A DNA stretch of 64,000 bases from Membranipora membranacea. Lineage: Eukaryota > Bryozoa > Gymnolaemata > Cheilostomatida > Membraniporidae. Below are positions 23,801-34,680 of the stretch, one piece after another; positions within the stretch are counted from its first letter, which is position 1, and each line of letters begins with the position of its first letter. Location: positions 17,716,062-17,780,061 of the forward strand of contig OU612074.1 in assembly GCA_914767715.1 (NCBI GenBank), given 5' to 3'. The position numbers and the translations under genes are program-made. The notes beneath the pieces are model-generated. The model made no database searches and had not been told where the DNA came from. It was given only the letters and a program-made list of their open reading frames with translations.

Positions 23801-23980
23801 AGAGGAGCCTTCACGGGGGCTATGGCTGATGAATTTAGGGAGGCCGATGGTAAGAAAGACATAGGATACATGTTTGACAGTGCTGTATATAAGTTAAAAC
23901 AAGACCCTGACTGTGAAAGCATATGCCAGTGCCCAGAATTCCGAAAAACCACAAGTAAGGTTTTGATCATGCCTCGTTAA
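20822..23980 (+). CDS. Ankyrin-repeat caspase (C14 cysteine peptidase)
   Basis: This is a cytosolic Asp-specific protease, probably in cell-death or innate signalling. Exons: 20822-21935, 22030-22182, 22233-22274, 22794-23218 and 23636-23980, giving 692 residues with consistent phases. Residues 1-135 are an unrecognised N-terminal region. About four ankyrin repeats follow (residues about 136-330: IAAIHWACF, KTALHYA, MTPLHCAASLGH, STPLIHAASHSH), spaced by linkers containing QWxxLL. The caspase p20 part begins near RYGLVLYN. It has the S1-pocket Arg488 in ARYGA, catalytic His545 in MAHGRRG, Gln583 and catalytic Cys585 in QACQV. The p10 part has ATVRGG, a basic Lys-Arg where the second pocket Arg is expected, DIGYM, and KVLIMPR at the end. 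The usual Gly after QACx is Val. No long CARD or DED prodomain is apparent. The third exon could instead end at 22300, and 22573-22621 might be an extra exon; both break the phase. The intron at 22183 is only 50 bp. Confidence 0.85.
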
Positions 23981-24812
23981 TCTGAAGACTGACTATGACT
24001 CGTGCGATGGCAGTCAAGGGCAATCTAAAGTGCACTTAAACTGAGTAGGAGTTTTTTTACAGAAATGAAACTATCAGGATAAGCAATATTTGTGGCACAC
24101 TCATCTGACAGTATTTCCTGTTTGTGATAGTTAACAAATTGATTGAGCAACAAATATCTAAAATACCCCATAAGTGCTTATGCGGGAGACAAGAATACAA
24201 TACTATCTAATCATGATGATGATTTTATAGCCTACTGTATACATTCTATACAGTCATCTACACAGCTTAATAAGGGACCAGATAGGTTGATAACTGCCAC
24301 TGCCTCTGGTTGACTGATTTTCCTAATCATAACAGTTACTCACTTTTTTTTTTATGCAATTAAATCAGAATTCAGAATATCTTGGCATCAACAGACATTT
24401 TAGCCTCATGCCCTCCTTCTAACTGAAGCTAATAGTTCAGCGGAATCTTCATGTACCCAACCATATAAAAATATACTAATAAAAACTGTCGCTTCATGTC
24501 AAGTGAATATCATGTCCAGCCCATACAACGCAAGGCCAACAGAGGTAGAACAACTCTACATCAAAAGCCAAATGAATCTTCCCCCTCAGTAAAAACATTA
24601 CAAATCTGGATTAATAGAGCCACAGTTACAAATCCACACTTTTTTTTGTTTTCTGCACACCAGGTTGCTAGTGTGCACATTATCATCACCTTAAAATTAT
24701 GCTAGTATTTCCACTGTGTGTTGTTAACCACAAAGCGTCACCGTATGATGATCACTCAAACACATAAGGTACGATTAAGCTTTAAAAAAAACACCCTGAT
24801 TTTATCAGCCAA

Positions 24813-24939
24813 TCCGTAATAGTATAGTGGTAAGTATCCCCGTCTGTCAAGTCTGATAGAAACTGAACGGCAGAAGAGATATCCTGTTATGTGGTTCAGC
24901 AGATCGCAGGTTCGCATGGTTCAATTCCCGGTCACAGAT
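24813..24939 (+). pseudogene. tRNA-Asp(GTC)-like pseudogene with insertion
   Basis: The 5' half follows tRNA-Asp closely (AGTATAGTGGTAAGTATCCCC, then an anticodon loop containing CTGTCA). After the anticodon loop there is about 50 bp of unrelated sequence, then a T-arm with GGTTCAATTCC. The 3' acceptor strand does not pair with TCCGTAA at the 5' end. With the insertion and the open acceptor stem it is unlikely to make a working tRNA. Confidence 0.65.
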
Positions 24940-25547
24940 TGCTTTTTTTTATTAAGTCTCTTTTCCCTGGTATAAGAGTCAAAAATAAATAAGGATCCGA
25001 AAATGAACTTTATCTACAACTGAACCAACAATGCAAGATAGCGCCCACAACAAGGTCAGATCCAATGGAGGGCCAGGGTCTGCTATACTCGGTATGAATG
25101 GCATTATAATTATATATAGTATACATGTAAATGTATTTACGGGCCAATGGTCGCAAAATGCAACTTTAATCCCCTCATATCACTCAATCCAGTAGAGGAT
25201 TCCGACACCTGGATGTTACCTGGTTACTCAAATTGTATTAAACTGACAATCCCTGCCACAGGAGTGTATTCAATACTAACACCGTTACATAACTTTCTTT
25301 GTTCAGGCTACAGTAGAGATTAAAGGTAGAACGATGTCTGTAGTAAAAATACTCCATATCATGTGAGACAAGGAGACAAGATGAATGCTATGCACTTGTG
25401 ATGGTAGAAAAATGCAGCAATCCCATAAGTCATCCGCCTAAGATATGATTAAATGTACCGCCTACCATATATGTAACTGCTATTAATTTTGAAGCAAAAA
25501 TAGGATATCTTTGAGGTATAAGAAAATTTATGACCAAACGAACATCA

Positions 25548-25903
25548 ACCACTGCTGCCACACAGCCAAATGTGTGCTTATAGAATTCTGTGTAGCTCAA
25601 AACTAATAAAATAAGGCTGCAATCTCAGCATTGTCACCTAATGAGCAAATAATTTGCACAAACTGATCGTCAAAGTTAGGGTATGAAATTAATTATCCAC
25701 CGCATCAGGTGACGTAGTTACTGTCTTACTAGTGCACACTGTACACGTCATAAGCTGGTGCGTAGATTTCATGCCCTGATTTTGAAGATCAGTCTGTGCA
25801 AATTATTTGTCCATTAGGTGACATGAGATTTAAGTCTCAATTGATTATCTTGGAGCTATGCAGAATTCAATGAGCACAAATTTGCATGAGTGGCAGCAGT
25901 AGT
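25548..25903. mobile_element. Fold-back element with arms of about 140 bp
   Basis: The left arm (about 25548-25690) and right arm (about 25770-25903) are inverted copies with scattered mismatches. They include CTGCTGCCA at the tips, GAATTCTG/TAGCTC, TCACCTAATG and CAAATAATTTGCACA. The loop is about 80 bp. There is no coding content. It behaves like a fold-back MITE; I cannot define a target duplication. Confidence 0.7.
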
Positions 25904-26138
25904 TTCAGATCTTTTCTATATAACTTCATCTAAAGTAGGTTTGCAGTGTCATTTATTCAGCAGCTAGACATTGTTATAGACCCAAACTTTGAAGTAGACC
26001 TGCGGAGAAAGTCCAGAGCTATCTCAGCACATTATTGCAAGATTTTAAAGAAATTTATATCAAGTTGTGTTCTCAATCAATCTAAAATATTAACTGCAAA
26101 TATATTGAGATATTATTGAGATAATATTATATTATATT

Positions 26139-26197
26139 AATGCTGGTAGAGGCATTTCATTATCAAGAGGTTGATAATGAAATGCCTCTATCAGCAT
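26139..26197. repeat. Hairpin with 27-bp arms
   Basis: ATGCTGGTAGAGGCATTTCA and its complement, with one mismatch, surround a short loop (AGAGG). The arms extend to TTATCAA. It lies between two larger inverted-repeat elements. Confidence 0.75.
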
Positions 26198-26398
26198 CAA
26201 GCCACCGTTTGCTTGGTTTTATCAAAAATGTTTTGCCTGGTAATAAAATTAAAAAGAAATGAGAAATCCGAATATAAACCGCTTCAGATAGCAACTGCAA
26301 TAATCCTATACCTCAATATTCTGGCACTTCCTGCATTTGCATAGCCAACAAAACCACAGAGGCTTCCAATTTGTGCAAATCAAACCTCATCAATGTTG

Positions 26399-26725
26399 TA
26401 CCGTAATACCTCACTTATACGAGCCTTATAAGTGAAGCACCTCCCTGGGAAAAATTAAAAATGCCCCGGTTATAAGGCACCCCACAGCTATAAGGCACCC
26501 CTTTGAAAGGAGAACTGACCTCGATAAGATTCAAACTCGCAACATCATGTCTACAAGGCACTGAGCTATTCAGCCTCTTGTACCTATTCAGCCTATACAG
26601 CTATTCAGCCTATTCAACCTACTCAGCCTCTATTCATCCTGCTTGCAATATAAAAATGCTTCAAATGATAGCCGCGCCTTTATGCTCCTCTCTTATAGGC
26701 GCCTTATAGGTGAGGTATTACGGTA
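26399..26725. mobile_element. TA-flanked TIR element (Tc1/mariner-like MITE)
   Basis: The ends are inverted repeats CCGTAATACCTCACTTATA and its near-complement, flanked by TA dinucleotides at both sides, as expected from Tc1/mariner insertion. Inside are further pieces of AAGGCACC repeats and a short ATTCAGCCT microsatellite (26566-26635). No transposase frame is visible. Confidence 0.65.
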
Positions 26726-27088
26726 TTACCTCCTTCGAAAAGGACTGCAGGGAATCATTTGCTAGTTGCTGAGTTGTGCCCTCTTCTTCAACCGGAGCAC
26801 AACTGCAAAAATCAGTATCACCGACGATACAACAGCCCTATTTGACCAATGATGGGTCTGTTGAACTACGACTACTAATACAAAATGAAAATTGCTCAAA
26901 AACTAGAAAAGTCAAGCTATTGCATTGGTGAGTAGCTTTTTCACGCAGCCCCTTTTTTTGCACAAACATGGCTGCAAGACCATTCCATTACAAAATGTTT
27001 GGTTGGATATCGCCTGGAAACCTTAGCGGAGATACTGAGATACTGTTACCAGATTTTCTTTCCTTAAGAGGATAACTCCTCAAAATTT

Positions 27089-27159
27089 TGCATTGACCGG
27101 GAATTGAACCCGGGCCTCCCGCGTGGCAGGCGAGAATTCTACCACTGAACCATCAATGC
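27089..27159 (-). tRNA. tRNA-Gly(GCC)
   Basis: A full 71-nt cloverleaf lies on the minus strand. The acceptor GCATTGA pairs with TCAATGC and is followed by discriminator A. The D-arm contains TTCAGTGGTAGAA, the anticodon loop contains TGCCA with anticodon GCC, and the T-arm contains GGTTCAATTCC. There is no intron. It matches the usual animal tRNA-Gly(GCC) almost base for base. Confidence 0.95.
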
Positions 27160-28132
27160 TTGATATTCACCAAGCAACAGGTCTGATAACTTGATGGCTC
27201 TAGCTCTACCATTTTCGCTTGGTTTCCATGGCGATATATTACATATAACGTAAGGTTTGACTTATTTGCAGACCAACAAATTTCAAAACATCCCTTTGAT
27301 CTCTCCTTGTCACTTCACCCCACCAGAGGAAACAGACACAGGATGGAACATGATAACCAAACCAAACTCACAATCTCTTCCACAGCAGTGGTTGAGAAGT
27401 TAAACTTCACCAACCTCAGAATCATCATTCATTCTTTGTAATTGTTCAGAATATCGGTCTTTAACATCAACTAAAAATTTTAAATATAGATAGTTGGAGA
27501 ATTCTGTGGTGAAATGATAGAAGAAAGAAAATGCAGGGGATAACCACACCATTCCCAGTAACTATTCACCCTTTGAATTTTATCCATAAACCAATAACAA
27601 ACATATAGCGCCATGTATTTGAAGCAGCCCTTATTGCCATTTTAACGGTAGGGTATTTTGCCCGAAATTAAGTTACACAGAAGTAGAGGTTAGAAAGTAG
27701 CAATTAGTTTTTAATGTGAATTACTGTTCACTCATTTTAAGAATTATTATATATAAGCTGGAGTTGGAGTTGGAGTGCTTAATTGATGAGGTATAAAATA
27801 TTTGTTGAAACTCTAAATATCTTTAAAGGATGCAGAGAGCCACAAGTGAATGGTATTCAAGATGTTGGTTACCTACTAGTTTCAAGTTTACAAATATGAA
27901 TATTATTTACCTACAACACACAGCAAATAATTTCAATTTTTTTGCTGTTCTATATGTCGTCTGCAAATTTAAATATATAAAACCCTATAAATTATTGGAC
28001 TACCTAGTCCAAGGGAGTTCAAAAGTTGAAGTAATTGATCACTGACTTGTAACAGGTTTGATCTAAAGATTACAGCGGTCACAGTCACAGCAGATTAATA
28101 TGAGAGTATGGTGAGGTCAACTAAAAGGTTAT

Positions 28133-28204
28133 TGACCCCGACGTGACTCGAACTCGCAGCCTTCTGATCTGGAGTCAGACACGCTACCATTGCGCCACGG
28201 AGTC
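28133..28204 (-). tRNA. tRNA-Trp(CCA)
   Basis: A 72-nt cloverleaf lies on the minus strand. It begins GACTCCGTGGCGCAATGG, has the anticodon loop CTCCAGA (anticodon CCA) and T-arm GAGTTCGAGTC, and ends CGGGGTCA. The acceptor stem pairs with one weak position. There is no intron. The internal A and B boxes are intact, so it is probably active. Confidence 0.93.
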
Positions 28205-30549
28205 GATATTTTTTTCATTCCATGCTGATACCCAGTATATTGGTCCTAAAGGCTGTTAGCCAGAGCATGAACACAGTTGATACTAGCTGATAATATGCTA
28301 CTGTATGTGTATCTCTGATGATCATTGAGCATGAGTATAGCCTTAGTAACTTCTGAAGGAAATTGGTGTGACCACCCAAGGTTCAGGCACATGTGAGGTT
28401 CTCAGATTAAATCAACTCTAAGGATCAGAGATACACATGCTGATATTTAAAATAAATAAATGTAAAATTTATACTATGATTATCACCCTGGGCAACTAGA
28501 GTTAGGACCTGGGGACCTAGGACTTGGTGAAAGCATCAGGGTAGCGGTGCGGGTAGCACCAGGTAATTCACAGATATGTAGATACTGAGAGATTAAATAT
28601 TGTTGTTTTATAACATTTGTTTACAGAGAAAAAATTGCCATGTGATCCCAGATCAGGTTGCATGTTGAAAGAAGATAAGCCTCATTTCAATTTTTTAAAG
28701 CCACATAAAAAATTGTTAAGAATTATTAATACTCTGAATGTGATTTGCGAAAAAGTTGTGGATTGAATGCAAAAAAAAAATTTAACAGAATCTCTCCATG
28801 GGAAGGAAAGTTTGCTATTTGCTTGAAATTGAAAGCCTAAATTCAAAGCTAGAGCTAACATGTTAGTCACCTGCTGTTCTCAATAAAAAAAATACTCCAA
28901 CTTCAGTTCGCCAAAATCTACTGGTAGCTCACACTAAGTCAACCCATTACTAGTTAACTTAGAACCAGCTAGCATCTGCTCTGCTTGAAACAAGTTGTAT
29001 CCAATTTACCTACATCCTGTATGATTTATGTTCCTCTCCTCGTTATTGAAATAACACAGGAGTTGTCCTCCTAAAATGATTTTACAGACAACTCCAGATT
29101 ATGTTATACATGCTATAAATCACAAAGGGCTATAGTCTTATTTCAGTATGGAACACCTGAGTGTCTAACCTATAAAACCCACATGGCACCAAATACATGC
29201 CATGGGCTCAAATCCATGCTTAGAAACCTGTACCTAGATGGTTGAATGTTAAGAATTTGTTTTGTCAAATCACGTAAAAGATTTGCATCTGAAAACCTAG
29301 CCAATGTGTTGACCCAAACCATGCAGCCTGACAACCCGCCCACCCACTCCCTCCCAACAGCCAATCAAAGCAAACACATTGGCCACTGAAGTTCTTGAGT
29401 GACCTGTAAACTAGTCATCCAAACCCTTGTTAAATATTTCAATTTGTATTATCTATGAGGAATAGTTCCACCCCTGGCAACCTTTAAAGATAATGTGACA
29501 CCAAATATGAATATCAAGGGCACAGAGCCATGGCTTAGAAACATGTGGGTATATGGTCGAACGGGAGAGGAACTTGTTCTGTCAAATCCTCTAAAGTTCA
29601 TTTCATCTGAAGACCTGGAGAGAACCGATGACTAGTCATCTAAACCCTTGTTAAAATATTAATATCTTTGCTCTGATCTATCTATCATTTTGATGAACAT
29701 ACTTTATCCCTGACCACTCATGCGCTAGAAACCAGTTTGTAAAAATTTAACCAGGTATGCAGAGATGACCTAACTGAATTATCCCCTAGGATTTGAAACC
29801 TCAACACACTTTTATCATTTTAGTTTTGTCTCTTTTGATACTCAGAATAAATAGAGATCTTAGCCTGCTGGGTTGCGTTGATACAAAAATTTTCCTCAGA
29901 GAAATTAAATTATGGTCAAATAATTTCCTGGACCCTTTGACAAGATTTTTCCTCAGGCCTTACCTTGGCTATTTTTCTAAAATTTTGTTTCTAACGAATT
30001 CAAGATCATTTCAGCGCAGTTTTCAACCAACTGTGAACCCCACATCCTAAAGATTGCCGTTGATATGTCTTCTCTGGTCCCATTTCGCAAAAATAAGAAA
30101 TAACTTTTGTTTATACTCAAGCTAAGCTCATTGATTTTTGCTGCCGCTAAAACAAAAGCCTTTGCAAAATGACGTAGAGTAAAGTTATTGTCATAATATA
30201 ACACTTTGTATGTTTAATAATTCATTGTAATTATTAATTCTTGTTCAATGGCTCAGAATAGAACACATGACATTGATCTACAGGGATAATAATCACAGCT
30301 TAATTGTAAACTTTTGTAATCTGGAAAGTATTGGAGTATTGGATGACAGATATACCGGGCAAGTTCTTGTGCTTGTTCAAAGATGAGTGTCATCTTGCAC
30401 GATTTTAATTCACCAAGTCAATAATAGTCAACAGTGACAATCGAATCACTCCGGCTTTACAGGATCACCGGAGCTGTACATATCACAGTGCCATCAAGAA
30501 GTTTCTGGATATTTCTCACTATTCAGATTAAATCACTATTTAAAAGAAG

Positions 30550-30571
30550 ATGAACACCCAGATGTCCCAGG
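30550..30571 (+). other. Possible alternative first coding exon of the first DEG/ENaC gene
   Basis: ATG AAC ACC CAG ATG TCC CAG G is followed by a consensus donor, gtaagtg. It ends in phase 1, exactly the phase needed to join the exon at 35905. The frame is too short to be convincing alone, and it is 5.3 kb from its partner. Confidence 0.25.
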
Positions 30572-30733
30572 GTAAGTGTACTCAGCTCTTATATTCTCGG
30601 ATAGTCATTAAAAAGTAATCATTTGTAAAGTATTGTGTATTGTCACCCAAGACACCGAATACCCAGGGGGCTATTGGGCGGGGGGGGGGGGCAAGATTCT
30701 ATGAGGCTCAGACTACAAATACCCAAATTTAGT

Positions 30734-30957
30734 ACATCAACTCTGATACCACAGATCGGGGCCATAGCTGTAATAGATTCTGTGCACAACTCTAGTGGAA
30801 TAAAGTATTAGCAGGATGAAAATTTCGCCTATGCTCGCAGGCTCGACATCAACTCTGATACCACAGATCAGGTCCATAGCTGTAATAGATTCTGTGCACA
30901 ACTCTAGTGGAATAAAGTTTTAGCAGGATGAAAATTTCGCCTATGCTCGCAGGCTCG
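30734..30957 (+). repeat. 112-bp tandem duplication
   Basis: Two adjacent copies start at 30734 and 30846, each beginning ACATCAACTCTGATACCAC and ending in GCAGGCTCG. They differ at only a few positions (GGGGCC versus AGGTCC, for example), so the event is recent. Confidence 0.9.
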
Positions 30958-33900
30958 ACATATTCAAATTCATAGATAGCTAACACTTACTCACCTTCTT
31001 CACCTTACCCTAGCTTGCGTAAAATTGGTGATAGCAAACTTTGAGTAGCTCCCTTATGAGCTAGACTAATCTATTGGTTATTTACCTCAACTATGGTATG
31101 TACTATGAGTAGCATTGAAGTTTGGATGAGCTGATGGTAAACTAACATATTTTAGTATTATTAGTGGTCATTTTCCCCACAAATGTCAGACCAACGAGAT
31201 TATATGACTGCTACCACATATCATTCCAAATGATAAACAATCGTGTAATTGGTAAGTAGTATGTATTGAGCGACATCTTATGGAAATTTGGGTTAACATG
31301 CTTTAGATATCGGAATACTTTATCTGCAAGGGATAAAGTAGACAAAAACCAGACAGCAAATCAAAATAAGCCTAATACATACAAGACAAAGGAACTTGTA
31401 CAATGGATAGCAGCAGCAGCTTCCTTTTCTGTTTTGTTGAGGCTGTGAGACTGGACCTGCAAACCCTCATTCCTCAACAGATGGCCAAAGTAATCAATCT
31501 GACGCCGTGTAACACCAGTGAGAATTTTCCCCGGTAACACAAACTTACTGTATGATCAAAATTTTTGAACATTTTGTTTGTGAATTATCTCCTCTTTGTT
31601 ATCAAAATTCTATCGCTCCATACCAGTAAATATAAGCTTGTGATTAGTTACCTATTTATACCTACACCTCTCAATGCTTACGTAACACATATCACCTTCA
31701 CCTTCACACTCTCTGAACAGATTCCTAATTGAGCACTTAGACTACCGCCTTTCCAAAATTAAGTCTATTCGCTGCTTCACTTTGTTACTAGTGTGCTTGA
31801 TAGATCAGGACACTTTTGCTGCATTGACTGAAGGCTATATTTAAGTTTGTTTGCATGCAATCAAATTGCTATTCTTTTTGACAAAGAAAATGCAGTGATG
31901 CCGTTTACCTACAAATATAATATTAATTTCACCTTCTATCAATCACAAAATCAATATGACAATGGAGCCATGATATGACCGATAAATAGTGTAGGGATTC
32001 TTGTGCGATCACTCACGCAAGGCTTTTGAATAATTTAATATTAAAGACAAACAAATACAGAGTTGTGTTTATATTAGTCCAGCATGCAACAGCAACTAAA
32101 TTGTTTTGGATACTGTACAGGAAATGGAGAAAGTAGTTAATGTAGTTGAACCTTGCTTAGCACTTTGAAAGTATAGAATAGTGACATCAGCGCTGTTTGT
32201 ACTTGTAACGGTACTTGGACTAGCTGAAGAGTGGCTCGGATATGCCTAAAACTGCTTTCACCAACCAAAAGAGTAAGTAATGTTTGCTGTCGACACATTT
32301 TCCCATTTCAGTCTTAGCAGCCAACATGAGTACACAAGCCTAGCAAGACGTTTTGTGTGTTAGTGAACTAGAATGAAAGTTATTTAGTAAAAAGCAGACT
32401 CACTGAGGGTATCATACATTCTAGAAGCGTGAGGCCGTAACAGACCTTCTAGGGTGTGCAGGAAGCTAGCAAAGATTGTACGAGAAATACTCAGTCAGTG
32501 GTATACTGTTGCCATTAATCTTGTCTTGTCAGCGCAGTCATCAGGATAAGAACTGACCTGCTGATCTTCTTCCTCATGTTAAGCATGCCCTCAATCTTAA
32601 GCTCCACATTTATGCAATTAAGAGAGATATACTTTCAGCGTATATTGTCTTAATGGTGGATTGGTACTAGGGGCGGAGGAGGCAACTCACAATATTCTCA
32701 AAATCTTAAATTATTTCTAATGACTGTCTGATTTTTTTTTTTGCCAGAATTTTCCATAGCACGTCACTGGCACCGCTCATGAATTGGGCTCATGATAGTC
32801 ATTTTTTGTTCACTACTAACTTTTCAAACCAGGTTTAGGATTGTGAGGAATGTTCACCCTTTGGTCAGCCACCAACCTATTTGGAATGACAGACTAGGGA
32901 TAAGAAATTAACGGCAGATAATCTGCCTCTTGGCCTTTATCATATTCATCCCAAGCTGGCGGGCTTTCATGTGTGGGGACTACCAGTTATGTCAATTAGA
33001 AAACAGTCTTCATATTCTTCAATCCTTGCTTTCAAAACTTTTAGTTTGGAAGCAGGCAGCGCAGAGTATATTTTCATGTTTGTGGTTGAGACAATATAGA
33101 TAGAGTTTCCTAGAGGCATATATTGCTTCATAAAACCTGGAAATAAAGGTAATAGACAAAGAAGTTAGCTTCCCATTACGATTAGCCATAGTAGTGCTAC
33201 CATAAAGTCACTATATAATAGTGAATATAAAAAAAACCTATGAGTGCTACTGAGGATCAAGTGATTGATTTGATCGCAGGGTCACACAACACAGGTAGGA
33301 AACTAGCAAAATCTAAATCACACAATAAAAAGAATTAAGAAAAAGAATCGGATTTGCAGACTAAATTATTTAGCATGGATGAAAGAAATTCTTAGATTGA
33401 ATGAACTACCCTGACTCCAGTTCAAATTCTTTCACCGAGCAAGGTAATCATGTTATCATATCTGGTCTATGCACTTTATGTGTGTTTCTTGTGACTGGGC
33501 TAACTATTATCATAAAGTCGCTGTCCTCAAAATACCGAGCATGGCTGGACCTTGGAATATGAGAATGTTGATTCTACATATTAGTTTAAGTCATTATTCG
33601 GATTTGTGTTTGCTTTACCAGTATAACTAACGCAATGATGTATTAGCGCAGATCACTGAGCATAAAACTACATCTCAAACAAAATGTCTGCGCTTTTATT
33701 TTTCGTTCGCTTTTTTAAAAATGTGTGAAATCTATTTGTGCAGAGCCATGTCTATTCAAAACGGCTTAGCTTGCCAATTGATTACCTTCTGCGAGTGGTT
33801 GAGAGTCTAGAATGTGTTGTAATATGGCTCTAGAATTTCCCCTGAGAATTCTAGGACGCAGCTGCATTGTGGGTAATGCGCTATAAGCATTTCACAGTTT

Positions 33901-34680
33901 CACTTTCGTATGATGTCATTCTAATTGAGTGCTTACCAAAAACTCTCAAAATGAGTGATTTCATTCTATCCACTCAAATTTTTATTCCTGAACACTTGAT
34001 TCGATATTACAATGAAACATTATCCATCTATACAGACCCTTTATTGGATTTTGGCAGCCAGCACTTTTAAATTTTAATTTGAAATATTGGAAATCCTCTT
34101 AGTGAAAAATTTAGGACCCTCTGTTATCAGGAAATAATTATTTCATTGCATTGATTTTTTTGATCGACTTCCTTCCTAAGCAATATGCAAATGCCACTCA
34201 AATCGCAAATGGCAATCCCTGCTGACATTGGCAATACCCACAATAACTGTAGTAATATAAAGCCAATATATATAAAGTATAATAAAGCTATCATTGGTAA
34301 TAGCAACAGTCAATGGACTTGAATTTGTAATTATTATAAATGTGGTGATAGGATCAAGAATTGACTAACTGAGCTATAACAACTGAAGTCAACCATTACT
34401 GCGTGCATAGCGAATGGGATTATATAAATGCATAATCACATATCAGAAAGTGTGAAGACTAGGCGTGTCAAGTCTGCAAGCAAATAGGCGACAGCATTAT
34501 TAATCAGTGATTTACATAACTAAATATTACATTCTGACTCAGGTCAAAATTATATTAAGTTAACTACACTTGCTGCAGTTGATCAACAGCAATTTAAGCT
34601 TAGCTGCGAAAACTTCTCACTTCGCCTCTTGTCAAAAAATCGAATTTTCAAACTTTCTAAGCTGGATAATATAGACTATC

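Larger units (their letters stand above)
28205..34680. other. Gene-poor spacer upstream of the first channel gene
   Basis: No gene with splice support is visible apart from a possible alternative first exon at 30550. The stretch contains a pair of diverged inverted segments around 28300-28440 (GTATCTCTGAT...ATCAGAGATAC), a 12-bp G run ending at 30690, a 112-bp tandem duplication, and AT-rich sequence. Confidence 0.5.

Noticed and set aside
31266-31448. Open frame of 60 codons in the spacer
   Set aside because: It has no splice sites in phase and no family resemblance, and this length is expected by chance in this much sequence.
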